The notes beneath the pieces were generated by a model that saw nothing but the letters and a program-made list of their open reading frames with translations, was not told where the DNA came from and ran no database searches. The translations under genes and the position numbers were made by a program. DNA of 64,000 bases from Cellulosimicrobium cellulans. GTDB lineage: Bacteria; Actinomycetota; Actinomycetes; Actinomycetales; Cellulomonadaceae. The stretch spans positions 1 through 64,000 of the forward strand of contig NZ_VEGH01000018.1 of assembly GCF_007679345.1 (NCBI RefSeq), given 5' to 3'. Below are positions 15,980 to 24,588 of the stretch, one piece after another (the stretch's first letter is position 1; every line of letters starts with the position of its first letter).

Positions 15980-17952
15980 CAGACCCGGACGCGCGCGGCG
16001 CCGGCCTCGAGCCGCGCGAGCGGGCCGGGCGGGTAGCGGGTGTCGTGCCGCTTGCGGTGGCCGAGCAGGTCGACGTCCGCGACCAGGGGCGAGCCGTCGG
16101 GGTGCTCGAAGGCGGCGCCGACGAGGCGCACGTGCCCGAGGTCGGCGCCGGTGACCACGCCGAGCAGGGGCGCGGCGAGCGCGGCCGGCACGTCGTGCTC
16201 GAGGTGCACGACGTCGCCCTCGTCCACCACCCGGAACCGCGCGGGGCCGTCGACGGTCCGCGCGTCGGTCTCGTGCGCGGCGGGCCGGGCGCCGTCGGCG
16301 TAGGCGTTCGACCACAGGTAGGCGGGCTGGAGCTCGGAGTGGAACCGCGAGTGGTCCCCGGTCCCGCCGGCGCCGACGCGCTCCAGGTAGGCGTCCCACG
16401 AGGCGGGGGCGCGGTCGTACGCGTGCGTGCCGAACGACTCCGGCGGGAAGTCGTCGAGGACGAGCGGGGCGTCGGCGCCGTAGACGCCGCCGCGGGCGCC
16501 GGCGAACAGGTTCCCCGCGTACCGGTCGTCGCCGCCGTACACGAAGGCGTAGCCCGCGACCTGCGTCGAGTGCGGCACGTGGTACGGGGTCGCTCGGTCG
16601 AGGACCGGCTGCATCCGCACGGCGCCGAGGACCAGGTTGTGCAGGAACGCGGTGCCCTGGCTGAACAGCTCGATCGCGATGGGGGAGGCGAGCACGTTGT
16701 GGTCGACGGTGGCCGGGCCGTGCGCGACCTCGACGAACAGGTCGCGGAGGTTGTCGTACAGCAGGTTCCGGCTGACCCGGGCGCCCTGCGCCTGCCAGTC
16801 CAGCCAGATGCCGAGGGTGGTGTCGTGGACGCGGTTGTGCACGACGGCGACGTCGAGGGGCGCGTGCAGCTTGATGCCGGCGATCTCGTAGCCCGAGAAC
16901 TCGTGCCGGGTGCCGATCCGGTGGATGTGGTTGTCCGCGATGGTGCTGAACGCGCAGCCCAGGTGGCCCACCACGCCGTTCTGGCCGCAGTCGCGGATCT
17001 CGTTGCGGCGCACGACGTGCGAGCCCACGCGCTCCCGCTCCCAACCGAGGTGCCGCGCGGTGAACACCGCTTCGATCTGGTACTGGTAGCCGGGCTTGTC
17101 GCCCCGCTCGTGCGCGAGGTTGTCCCCGGTGGCCGCGGTCGTGCCCAGCGAGACGCCCGCGCACTTCGCGTCGCGGATCAGGTTGTCCTCGATGACCCAG
17201 CCGCGGGACCAGCGCGGGCCGACGAGGCCGAGCTGGTCGGCCGTCGGCGGCGCCCACGGCGTGGCGGCCTGGGCGAGCTCGAAGCCGCGCACGGTGATGT
17301 AGTCCACGTGCGGGCGCTCGGGGGTGAACACCGAGGGCCGGACGTTCACCTCGACGAGCTCGGTGTTCGGGTCCGCGTCCTGGAAGTTGGCCCAGACGGT
17401 GGTCACGTCGTCGCCGACCTCGGCGTACCAGACGAGCACGGTGGCGTCCGGGTCGAGCAGGGGGGTGTCGAGGGCGGTCCACTGGTACCGGGCGGTGATG
17501 CGGCGGACGGGGGCGTCGACGGCCGCGCGGTCGGGCACCTCGCGCAGCGCGCGGCCCGCCAGGTACACCTCGCCGCGGTGCGCGACGGCGCCGTCGGTGG
17601 CCGGGTGCAGCCAGTCGCCGGCCACGGGCTCGGCGAACGGGTTGAGCTCGCCGAACAGGGCGTTCGGCACCGCCGCGCGCCAGGTGGTGCCGGCCTCGCG
17701 GGTCCAGCCGGTGACGACCTCGGCGCCGGTGATGACGACGTGCTCGCCGGGCGCGGCGGCGAACGTGATGCGGCGGTCGTCGGCGACGCCCCCGCGCGGT
17801 GGGCGCACCCACTCGCGGTAGGTGCCGGCGTGCACGAGCACCGTGTCGCCCGGCATCGCCGCGCGCGCGGCGCGCTGGATGGTGCGGAACGGGGTGCCGG
17901 GCGCGCCGTCGGCCCGGTCGGAGCCGCTCGGGGCGACGTGCAGCGTGGTCAA
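15976..17952 (-). CDS. GH120 beta-xylosidase (right-handed parallel beta-helix)
   Basis: The 658-residue protein matches glycoside hydrolase family 120, typified by Thermoanaerobacterium XylC of about 640 residues. Shared segments include GDTVLVHAGTYREWV, WYAEVGDD, AATPWAPPTADQLGL and VAGYAFVYGGDDRY. Counting from the start, Asp385 in GIWLDWQAQG and Glu408 in LFVEVAHGP fit the nucleophile and acid/base. Their 23-residue spacing equals that of XylC (Asp382, Glu405 from memory). There is no signal peptide, so it acts in the cytoplasm on imported xylo-oligosaccharides. The start is TTG 17952, six nt after GAAGGA. It heads the operon GH120-aldolase-dehydratase. Confidence 0.9.
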   Translation of the reverse strand: MTTLHVAPSGSDRADGAPGTPFRTIQRAARAAMPGDTVLVHAGTYREWVRPPRGGVADDRRITFAAAPGEHVVITGAEVVTGWTREAGTTWRAAVPNALFGELNPFAEPVAGDWLHPATDGAVAHRGEVYLAGRALREVPDRAAVDAPVRRITARYQWTALDTPLLDPDATVLVWYAEVGDDVTTVWANFQDADPNTELVEVNVRPSVFTPERPHVDYITVRGFELAQAATPWAPPTADQLGLVGPRWSRGWVIEDNLIRDAKCAGVSLGTTAATGDNLAHERGDKPGYQYQIEAVFTARHLGWERERVGSHVVRRNEIRDCGQNGVVGHLGCAFSTIADNHIHRIGTRHEFSGYEIAGIKLHAPLDVAVVHNRVHDTTLGIWLDWQAQGARVSRNLLYDNLRDLFVEVAHGPATVDHNVLASPIAIELFSQGTAFLHNLVLGAVRMQPVLDRATPYHVPHSTQVAGYAFVYGGDDRYAGNLFAGARGGVYGADAPLVLDDFPPESFGTHAYDRAPASWDAYLERVGAGGTGDHSRFHSELQPAYLWSNAYADGARPAAHETDARTVDGPARFRVVDEGDVVHLEHDVPAALAAPLLGVVTGADLGHVRLVGAAFEHPDGSPLVADVDLLGHRKRHDTRYPPGPLARLEAGAARVRVW

Positions 17953-17999
17953 CGGGCGTCCTTCGGTCGGGCCGGAGCTGGTGCGGCACCGCCCCGGAT

Positions 18000-18014
18000 C
18001 GGAAAGACTTTCCG
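18000..18014. promoter_or_regulatory. LacI-type operator 1 (GH120 operon)
   Basis: CGGAAAGACTTTCCG is a perfect palindrome around a central A, lying just downstream of the minus-strand -10 box and 48 nt before the GH120 start codon. It shares GGAAANNNTTTC with operator 2. Confidence 0.75.
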
Positions 18015-18034
18015 GCCGCGCTGCCGCTGTGCCG

Positions 18035-18040
18035 ACCCTA
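18035..18040 (-). promoter_or_regulatory. -10 box of the GH120 operon
   Basis: The minus strand reads TAGGGT here. Transcription would begin near 18028, and operator 1 would act as a downstream block. Confidence 0.45.
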
Positions 18041-18089
18041 GATGGCCCCCGGCGCGAGCGGAAGAGGTCGTGGCGCGGCTGGCGTGATT

Positions 18090-18109
18090 GGAAATCTTTT
18101 CGCTAGGCT
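18090..18109 (+). promoter_or_regulatory. LacI-type operator 2 and -10 box of the first lacI gene
   Basis: GGAAATCTTTTCG (18090-18102) matches the GGAAANNNTTTC core of operator 1. It sits directly before the -10 box TAGGCT (18104-18109), which is 7 nt from the ATG. This suggests leaderless transcription with autorepression. Confidence 0.65.
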
Positions 18110-18116
18110 CGCGGCC

Positions 18117-19166
18117 ATGGATGACCACCGCCGACCGACGCTGGAGCAGGTCGCCGCCGCCGCCCGGGTGTCGACGTCCACCGCGTCCAAGGTGCTCAAC
18201 GGGCGGCCCGGGATCTCCGCCGCGACCCGGCGCCGCGTCGAGGACGCGATCGAGCGGCTGGGCTACGCCCCGACGACCGGCCCGCGGGCGGGCGCCGCGC
18301 CGCTCGGCGTCGCCGTGGTGTTCCGCACGCTCGCGGACGTCTACGCGCTCCGGGTGCTGGAGGGCGTCGTCGCCTCGGCGCGCGAGCACGGGATCGAGGT
18401 GGTCGTCGACGTGCTGGACGTCGACGCGCGGGCCCCGGGCGACGACGACGCCGCGGTCCCGCTGTCGCCCGCGTGGATCCGGCGCCAGGCGGCCCGGGAC
18501 CGCGCCGGCGTGGTCCTGGTGACCACCCAGCCCACGGTCGCGCAGCAGGAGCTGCTCCGCGCGCTCGGCGTGCCCACCGTGCACATCGACCCGGTAAACC
18601 CGATGGACGACTCGACCGTCTCCGTCGGCTCGACCAACTTCTCCGGCGGCGTGCAGGCCACCCGGCACCTCCTGGAGCTCGGGCACCGGCGGATCGCGTT
18701 CGCCGGCGGCGCGCCGACGTTCCTGCCGTCGGCCGAGCGGCTGCAGGGGTTCCTCAGCATGATGCGGGCCGGCGGCGGCCAGGTCGACGACGCGCTGGTG
18801 CGCGAGCAGGCGCACACCTTCGAGGCCGGGCTCGCGATCGGGGACCGGCTGCTCGAGCTGCCCGAGCCCCCGACGGCGGTGTTCGCGGCGTCCGACTCCA
18901 TCGCCCTCGGCGTGCTGGCGGCCGCGCAGCGGCACGGCCTGAGCGTCCCGCAGGACCTGTCGGTGGTCGGGTTCGACGACAGCTCGGCGGCCGCGTCGTC
19001 GGCTCCGCCGCTGACCACGGTGCGGCAGCCGGTGGTCGAGATGGGCCGGGTCGCCCTGCGCACCCTGCTCCAGCTGGCCCGGGGGGAGCGGGTCGACTCG
19101 CACCACGTCCAGCTGTCCACCGCGCTCGTCGTCCGCGAGTCCACCGCGCCGCCGGCCGGCGCCTGA
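18117..19166 (+). CDS. LacI family transcriptional regulator (divergent to GH120 operon)
   Basis: The 349-residue protein has the LacI headpiece TLEQVAAAARVSTSTASKVLNG at residues ~8-29, with the hinge region following. A periplasmic-binding-protein-like sensor domain includes HRRIAFAGGAPTF, FAASDSIALGVL and VVGFDDSSAA. It is leaderless from TAGGCT and divergent from the GH120 operon across 164 bp that hold two related operators. It probably represses both its own gene and the GH120-aldolase-dehydratase operon, with a xylose or xylonate-type inducer. The inducer is inferred only from context. Confidence 0.9.
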   Translation: MDDHRRPTLEQVAAAARVSTSTASKVLNGRPGISAATRRRVEDAIERLGYAPTTGPRAGAAPLGVAVVFRTLADVYALRVLEGVVASAREHGIEVVVDVLDVDARAPGDDDAAVPLSPAWIRRQAARDRAGVVLVTTQPTVAQQELLRALGVPTVHIDPVNPMDDSTVSVGSTNFSGGVQATRHLLELGHRRIAFAGGAPTFLPSAERLQGFLSMMRAGGGQVDDALVREQAHTFEAGLAIGDRLLELPEPPTAVFAASDSIALGVLAAAQRHGLSVPQDLSVVGFDDSSAAASSAPPLTTVRQPVVEMGRVALRTLLQLARGERVDSHHVQLSTALVVRESTAPPAGA

Positions 19167-19220
19167 CCGCGCCCGGGTGGCGCCCGACCGCCCGCGGCCG
19201 GCGCCCGACCGCGCCCGGAC
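19158..19220 (+). repeat. Three 21-bp imperfect tandem units across the lacI 3' end
   Basis: Units beginning at 19158, 19179 and 19200 share GGCGCCYGACCGC. The stop codon of the first lacI gene (19164-19166) lies in unit 1. The array fills the 61-bp convergent gap before the second lacI gene. No clear terminator hairpin is seen in this gap. Confidence 0.65.
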
Positions 19221-19227
19221 GCCGCGG

Positions 19228-20268
19228 TCAGGCCGGCACGGCCCCCGTGCTCGCCCGGACCGTCAGCGACGTGCCGAGCTCGACGCGCGCGGAGGCCGGG
19301 GGTCGCCCGTCGGCCATCGCGAGCGCGGTCCGCACGGCCATGCGCCCCATGTCCTCCAGGTGCTGGTGGACCGTGGTGAGCGGCGGCGTGGTCCACGCGG
19401 CCTGCGGGGTGTCGTCGAAGCCCGTCACGCTCAGCCGCTCCGGCACCGCGACGCCGAGCGCGCGGGCGGCGGCGAGCACGCCCACGGCGATCTCGTCGTC
19501 CGCGGCCATGATCGCCGTCGGCGGGTCGGCGGCGGCGAGCAGGTCGCGGGCGTGCCGCTCGCCGGTGTCCACGGCGAACTGGTCGGAGCGGACCAGGGCC
19601 GGGTCGGCCGGGACGCCGGCCGCGTCCAGCGCCGCGCGGTAGCCGGAGAGGCGCTCGCGGGCCGCGTCGGAGTCCTCGGGGCCGCCGACCCAGGCGATGC
19701 GGCGGTGCCCCAGCTCCAGGAGGTGCTCGGTCGCGGCGCGGGCGCCGTCCCAGTTGCCCGACCCGATGCTGACGAGGTGCCGGTCCCGGGTGCCGACCGG
19801 GTCGACCATGACGAACGGCAGGCCGGCGTCGCCCGCGGCGCGGATCAGCGCGCCCGGCCGGGAGAGCGTCAGGCCCACGACCCCGACGACCCCGGCGGCC
19901 TGCTGGTCGGCCACCCAGTCGCGGGCGACGGCCGGCTGCGTGCGGGTGTCCCGGTCCGGGGCGAGCCGGGCCAGCAGGTCGACCCGCTCGTCCGTGCTGG
20001 CGGCCAGCGTCCCCTGGAGCACCGCGAGGATGTACGGCGAAGCGGGCAGGTCGAAGACGACCGCCAGCGCCCGCCGGCCCGCGGCGCTCCCGGGGGCGGG
20101 GGCCGCGCGGTACCCGAGGGCGCTCACGGCGTCCAGGATCCGCTCGCGCGTCCCCGTCGAGACGTCGTCGCGGCCGTTCAGCGCCTTGGAGACGGTCGCC
20201 TTGGAGACGCCCGCCGCCGCGGCGACGTCCTGCAGCGTGGCACGGCGCCGGCCCGGGGCACTCGGCAT
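19228..20268 (-). CDS. LacI family transcriptional regulator (divergent to GH39-ABC operon)
   Basis: The 346-residue protein carries the headpiece TLQDVAAAAGVSKATVSKAL and a sensor domain with HRRIAWVGGPEDSD, IMAADDEIAVGVL and VTGFDDTPQAAW. ATG 20268 is chosen over GTG 20274 because GAGGAG lies 5 nt before the ATG but abuts the GTG. It is divergent from the GH39-transporter operon. A perfect 13-bp palindrome lies on each side of the gap. It is most likely the xylo-oligosaccharide-responsive repressor of that operon. Confidence 0.9.
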   Translation of the reverse strand: MPSAPGRRRATLQDVAAAAGVSKATVSKALNGRDDVSTGTRERILDAVSALGYRAAPAPGSAAGRRALAVVFDLPASPYILAVLQGTLAASTDERVDLLARLAPDRDTRTQPAVARDWVADQQAAGVVGVVGLTLSRPGALIRAAGDAGLPFVMVDPVGTRDRHLVSIGSGNWDGARAATEHLLELGHRRIAWVGGPEDSDAARERLSGYRAALDAAGVPADPALVRSDQFAVDTGERHARDLLAAADPPTAIMAADDEIAVGVLAAARALGVAVPERLSVTGFDDTPQAAWTTPPLTTVHQHLEDMGRMAVRTALAMADGRPPASARVELGTSLTVRASTGAVPA

Positions 20269-20283
20269 GGGCACTCCTCGTCT

Positions 20284-20304
20284 CGAAACTGTTTCGCGAG
20301 TCTA
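20284..20304 (-). promoter_or_regulatory. LacI operator 3 and -10 box of the second lacI gene
   Basis: CGAAACTGTTTCG (20284-20296) is a perfect palindrome around a central T. The minus-strand -10 box TAGACT lies at 20299-20304, two to three bases from the operator, so bound repressor would cover the transcription start. Confidence 0.7.
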
Positions 20305-20345
20305 TAACGGTCCGCGCACGGCCACGGTGGGTTTTCGCCGGGGTG

Positions 20346-20408
20346 TTGCGCGATCGTGCCGCGATCTCCTACGGTCGGCCCCACGATACAGGTTGCGAAA
20401 CCGTTTCG
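20346..20408 (+). promoter_or_regulatory. Promoter and LacI operator 4 of the GH39-ABC operon
   Basis: TTGCGC (20346-20351) and TACGGT (20370-20375) are 18 nt apart. Downstream, CGAAACCGTTTCG (20396-20408) is a perfect 13-bp palindrome matching operator 3 at all but the centre. The operator is clear; the promoter hexamers are tentative. Confidence 0.65.
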
Positions 20409-20458
20409 AACGACCGCGGGCAGCATCGCCGCCCCCCTGCCGACCGAAGGAGGTCTGC

Positions 20459-22099
20459 GTGTCTGCCGACGCACTGGCGTCACCCCTGACGATCGACGGT
20501 GGTCCCGCCGCCGACGTGCCGCTGCGGCACGTCTGGAGCGAGTGCCTGGGAGCCGGCCGCGCCAACGAGGCGCTGCGGGTGGACTGGCAGGACCAGTTCC
20601 GCGAGGCGGTGCGGGTGCTGGGGGCGCGCTCCGTGCGGTTCCACGGGGTCTTCCACGACGACATGTTCGTGTACCGGGCGTCGAACGGCGGCGGCTTCGG
20701 GCCGCCCACGCCGCTCGCGACGCCGGTGTACACGTACGCCTACGTCGACAAGGTGTTCGACGCGATCCTGGACGCCGGCGCCCGCCCGTTCGTCGAGCTC
20801 GGGTTCATGCCCCGCGAGCTGGCCCGGGACACCGAGACGCTGTTCTGGTGGAAGGCGCACGGCAGCCCGCCCACGGACCTGGGCCGGTGGGTCGAGCTCG
20901 TCACGACCACCGTCCGGCACTGGATCGACCGCTACGGCCTGGACGAGGTCCGCCGGTGGCCGTTCGAGGTGTGGAACGAGCCGAACCTGGTGCCGCACTT
21001 CTGGACCGGGACCCGGTCCGAGTACTTCGCGCTGTACGAGGCGACGGCCCGGGCGATCAAGGCGATCGACCCCGGCCTGCGGGTCGGCGGCCCGTCGTCG
21101 TCGGTGTTCGTCCCCGACGCCCGGTACGACGGCGAGTACCACGACCCGTCCCTCGAGGGGGCCACCGCCGAGTCGCCGGACCCGGACGCGCTGCCCTGGA
21201 AGCCGGTGTGGATCGAGGAGCTCATCGCGTTCTGCGCCGAGCGGGACCTGCCGCTCGACTTCGTCTCCACCCACCTGTACCCCACGGACTACGCGTTCGA
21301 CACCCAGGGCGTGGGCCGGCCGATCAGCCGGCACCGGGACGCGACCCGCGACGACCTGCTGCACCTGCGCGCGCTCATCGCGGCGAGCCCGTACCCGCAG
21401 GCCGAGGTGCACGTCACCGAGTGGTCGACGTCGCCGTCCAGCCGGGACCACATGCACGACACCCTGTTCGCGGCCACCTACATCACCCGGGCGTTCCTGC
21501 AGAGCCAGGACCTCGCCGACTCGATCGCGTACTGGACCTTCACCGACGTGTTCGAGGAGGGCGGCGGGGGCATCGGCCCGTTCCACGGCGGGTTCGGCTT
21601 CGTCAACGAGCAGGGCCTCCACAAGCCCACGTTCCACGCGATGGCGATGCTGAACCGGCTCGGGGACCGCCTGCTGCTGCAGACGGAGCACGGCGTGCTC
21701 ACCCGCCGCGCCGACGACGCCGTCGCCGGGGTGTTCTTCAACTACCCCGACTCGATGGGCGCCCGGTCCGTCGGCAGCGCCGGCAGCTACGCCGACGCGC
21801 GCCGGCTCGCCGGCGAGGGACCCGCCCGCCGGGTCACGCACACCGTCGCCGGGCTGGTCCCCGGCGCGGAGTACCGGGTCGAGGTCCTCGACTGGGAGCA
21901 CGGCAACGTCGCCGAGGCCTGGTACCAGCGCGGCGCGCCGCTCAACCTGTCCCGCCGCGACGTCACCGAGCTCGCGGCAGTCGCCGACGACCTCGACCGC
22001 CGCACTCTCGCCGTCGACCCCGACGGCGTCCTGACGATCGACCTCGTGCTGCCCCCGTGGGCCGTCGCGTCGATCAGCCCCGTCCCGCCCACCCGCTGA
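20459..22099 (+). CDS. GH39 beta-xylosidase
   Basis: Glycoside hydrolase family 39 enzymes release xylose from the non-reducing end of xylo-oligosaccharides with retention. The 546-residue product has the acid/base Glu174 in VWNEPNLVP and the nucleophile Glu321 in HVTEWSTSP. A C-terminal beta-sandwich follows the TIM barrel. GTG 20459 lies 6 nt after AAGGAGG. There is no signal peptide, so it works on imported substrate. It is the first gene of an operon with an ABC importer, under operator 4. The GH39 specificity could also include other pentosides. Confidence 0.93.
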   Translation: MSADALASPLTIDGGPAADVPLRHVWSECLGAGRANEALRVDWQDQFREAVRVLGARSVRFHGVFHDDMFVYRASNGGGFGPPTPLATPVYTYAYVDKVFDAILDAGARPFVELGFMPRELARDTETLFWWKAHGSPPTDLGRWVELVTTTVRHWIDRYGLDEVRRWPFEVWNEPNLVPHFWTGTRSEYFALYEATARAIKAIDPGLRVGGPSSSVFVPDARYDGEYHDPSLEGATAESPDPDALPWKPVWIEELIAFCAERDLPLDFVSTHLYPTDYAFDTQGVGRPISRHRDATRDDLLHLRALIAASPYPQAEVHVTEWSTSPSSRDHMHDTLFAATYITRAFLQSQDLADSIAYWTFTDVFEEGGGGIGPFHGGFGFVNEQGLHKPTFHAMAMLNRLGDRLLLQTEHGVLTRRADDAVAGVFFNYPDSMGARSVGSAGSYADARRLAGEGPARRVTHTVAGLVPGAEYRVEVLDWEHGNVAEAWYQRGAPLNLSRRDVTELAAVADDLDRRTLAVDPDGVLTIDLVLPPWAVASISPVPPTR

Positions 22100-22130
22100 A
22101 CACCCACCGACCCTGAGAGAGGACCTCATC

Positions 22131-23441
22131 ATGAGGATCACCGCGAAGTCCGCCGGCGCTGTCGCCTTCGCCGCCGTCTCCGCCCTCGCCCTCGCCGCGT
22201 GCGGCGGCGGTGGCGGCGGCGCGTCCGAGGAGGCCGGGGAGGACAACAAGCCCGACAAGCTCACCGTCGCCGCCTGGATGGACTTCCCCCAGGAGCTGCT
22301 GGACTCCTTCGAGGAGGAGACCGGCATCGAGGTCGTCGTCAACCGGTTCCCCGACGGGGCGTCGGCGCAGACCGTGCTGCGCAACGGCCTGTCGTCGGAC
22401 GGCGCCGGGCTGTCGGACGTGCACCTGGTCGAGCTCGACTGGTGGACCGAGATGATGGCCGTGCCCGAGGACTGGGCCGAGCTGCCGGAGGTCCCGGACC
22501 GCTGGGTCGACTGGAAGGTCGAGCAGGGCTCGGTCGACGGCACGATCACCGGCTACGGGACGGACATCGGCCCCCTGGCCATCGCGTTCAACCAGGACAT
22601 GCTGGCCGGCACCGGCCTGGCCACCGACCCCGAGTCCTTCGGGGAGCTCATCGGCGGGGACGGCGCCACCTGGCAGACGTTCCTCGACGCCGGCCGCCAG
22701 TACGTGGCGACCAGCGACAACTACTTCGTCGATTCGCTGACCAACGCGTTCCAGGCGGCGATCAACCTGCTGCCGGCGGCGTTCGAGGACCCGGAGTCGG
22801 GCCTGCCGTACGACCTCGCGGACAACACCGAGGTGAAGGACCTGTTCATGATGTTCGCCTCTGCCGCCGAGGACGACATCTCGGCCGGCATCGCGATCGG
22901 GCACGCCGACTGGGGCGCCGGGTTCCAGAACGAGCAGTGGGCGAGCGTCGTCACCCCGGCGTGGATGACCGGGATCATCGCGGAGAACGCCGACGGCGTC
23001 GACGGCTGGCGGATCGCCAGCACGTTCCCCGAGGGCGGCGGCAACTGGGGCGGCTCGTTCTTCGCGGTCCCGTCGACCGGTCCGAACACCGCGTGGGCGA
23101 TCGAGCTCGCCGACTACCTGACCACCCCGGACGCGGCGATCGACTGGTTCAACGAGACCGGCCAGTTCCCGTCGCAGCTCGAGGCGATGTCCGCGCCCGA
23201 GATCGCCGAGGCCGAGAACCCGTTCTTCGGCGACCAGCGCGTCGGCGAGATCTACGGCGACCTGGCCGCGGCCGCGGGCGACGCGGCGGCCGGCGGGTAC
23301 CGGGGCGAGAACTTCGCGGGCATCCAGACCCTGGTCACGGACGGCATCCGGCTCGTCGAGTCGGACAGCGCCACCGCGGAGCAGGCCTGGGCGTCGGTGG
23401 TCGCGGACTTCGACGCGCTCGGCTTCGAGACCGCGGACTGA
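22131..23441 (+). CDS. ABC sugar-binding lipoprotein
   Basis: The 436-residue protein has a lipoprotein signal ending in the lipobox LALAAC with Cys24 as the lipidated residue. A Gly/Ser/Glu-rich linker and a family-1-type solute-binding fold follow (PDKLTVAAWMDFP, NRFPDGASAQTVL). It would capture oligosaccharides at the membrane for the two permeases encoded next. A GAGAGAGG site precedes ATG 22131. Its placement after the GH39 gene suggests xylo-oligosaccharides as ligand. Confidence 0.92.
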   Translation: MRITAKSAGAVAFAAVSALALAACGGGGGGASEEAGEDNKPDKLTVAAWMDFPQELLDSFEEETGIEVVVNRFPDGASAQTVLRNGLSSDGAGLSDVHLVELDWWTEMMAVPEDWAELPEVPDRWVDWKVEQGSVDGTITGYGTDIGPLAIAFNQDMLAGTGLATDPESFGELIGGDGATWQTFLDAGRQYVATSDNYFVDSLTNAFQAAINLLPAAFEDPESGLPYDLADNTEVKDLFMMFASAAEDDISAGIAIGHADWGAGFQNEQWASVVTPAWMTGIIAENADGVDGWRIASTFPEGGGNWGGSFFAVPSTGPNTAWAIELADYLTTPDAAIDWFNETGQFPSQLEAMSAPEIAEAENPFFGDQRVGEIYGDLAAAAGDAAAGGYRGENFAGIQTLVTDGIRLVESDSATAEQAWASVVADFDALGFETAD

Positions 23442-23448
23442 GCCGCCC

Positions 23449-24588
23449 GTGTCGACCAGGTCGGCCGTCCCACCCGACGCGCGCCGCGTCGGGTGGGGGC
23501 AGCGGTTCTCGCGGTGGGACATCAAGGTCTCGCCCTACCTCTACGTCTCGCCCTTCTTCCTGCTCTTCGCGGTGTTCGGGGCCTTCCCGCTCCTGTTCAA
23601 CGTGGTCGTCGCGGTGCACGACTGGCACCGCCGGGCCGGCATGGGCGACTTCGTCGGGATCGACAACTTCACCTGGGTGCTCCGGCAGCCGCTGTTCTGG
23701 CGGTCGCTGGAGAACACGTTCTCGATCTTCCTGTGGGGCGCCGTCCCGCAGCTGGTCCTCGCGCTGCTGATCGCGGCCGTGCTGGACCAGAACCTGCGGG
23801 TGCGGACGTTCTGGCGGATGAGCGTGCTCGTGCCGTTCGTCGTCATGCCGGTGGCGACCGCGATGATCTTCGGGCAGGTGTTCGGGCAGTTCGGGCTGCT
23901 GGTGCCGAACCTCCAGGAGCTCGGCCTGCTCACGGGGTCGGACTCGCCCTTCTTCCAGGACCGGCTGCTGTCGCACATGGCCATCGGCTCGATGGTGGTG
24001 TTCCGGTGGACCGGCTACAACGCGCTGATCTTCCTCGCCGCGATGCAGGCGGTGCCCCGGGAACTCTACGAGGCGTCCACCGTGGACGGGGCCGGCCGGC
24101 TCCGGCAGTTCTTCTCGGTCACCCTGCCGAGCATCCGGCCGACGATGATCTTCGTGACGCTCACCATGACCATCGGCGGGCTGCAGATCTTCGACGAGGT
24201 CCGGCTCTACGACGGCGGCGGGACGGGCGGGGGCAAGGGCGGCGCCGACAACCAGTGGACCACCGTCGTCCTCTACCTCTACGAGCTCGGTTTCGGCGAC
24301 TGGCAGGACCGCCTCGGCCAGGCCGCGGCGGTCGGCTGGATCTTCGCCGTCATCATCGCGGTGTTCTCCCTGGTGAACTTCCTGCTCACCCGGTCGATCT
24401 CGTCGTCGCGGTCCCGGGCGCCGCGGGTCACGCGCGCGCAGCACCGGGCCGCCGTGGCGCGGGCGCGGGCCGTCGCGGCCGCGTCGACCCGGCCCGAGGC
24501 GGCCGCGGCCGCCGCACCCGGCAGGGACGGACCACCACCCGACGCGCCGGTCCACGACGCCGACGTCCAGGAAGGAGCGAGCCGATGA
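23449..24588 (+). CDS. ABC sugar permease (MalF/UgpA type)
   Basis: The 379-residue membrane protein starts at GTG 23449, 7 nt after the binding-protein gene. Its first helix is PFFLLFAVFGAFPLLFNVVVAV. The permease EAA loop that contacts the ATPase reads ELYEASTVDGAGRLRQFFSV. About six membrane spans are visible. An Ala/Arg-rich cytoplasmic tail of about 50 residues is unusual for the family and may be disordered. The stop codon overlaps the next ATG by 4 nt. Confidence 0.92.
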   Translation: MSTRSAVPPDARRVGWGQRFSRWDIKVSPYLYVSPFFLLFAVFGAFPLLFNVVVAVHDWHRRAGMGDFVGIDNFTWVLRQPLFWRSLENTFSIFLWGAVPQLVLALLIAAVLDQNLRVRTFWRMSVLVPFVVMPVATAMIFGQVFGQFGLLVPNLQELGLLTGSDSPFFQDRLLSHMAIGSMVVFRWTGYNALIFLAAMQAVPRELYEASTVDGAGRLRQFFSVTLPSIRPTMIFVTLTMTIGGLQIFDEVRLYDGGGTGGGKGGADNQWTTVVLYLYELGFGDWQDRLGQAAAVGWIFAVIIAVFSLVNFLLTRSISSSRSRAPRVTRAQHRAAVARARAVAAASTRPEAAAAAAPGRDGPPPDAPVHDADVQEGASR

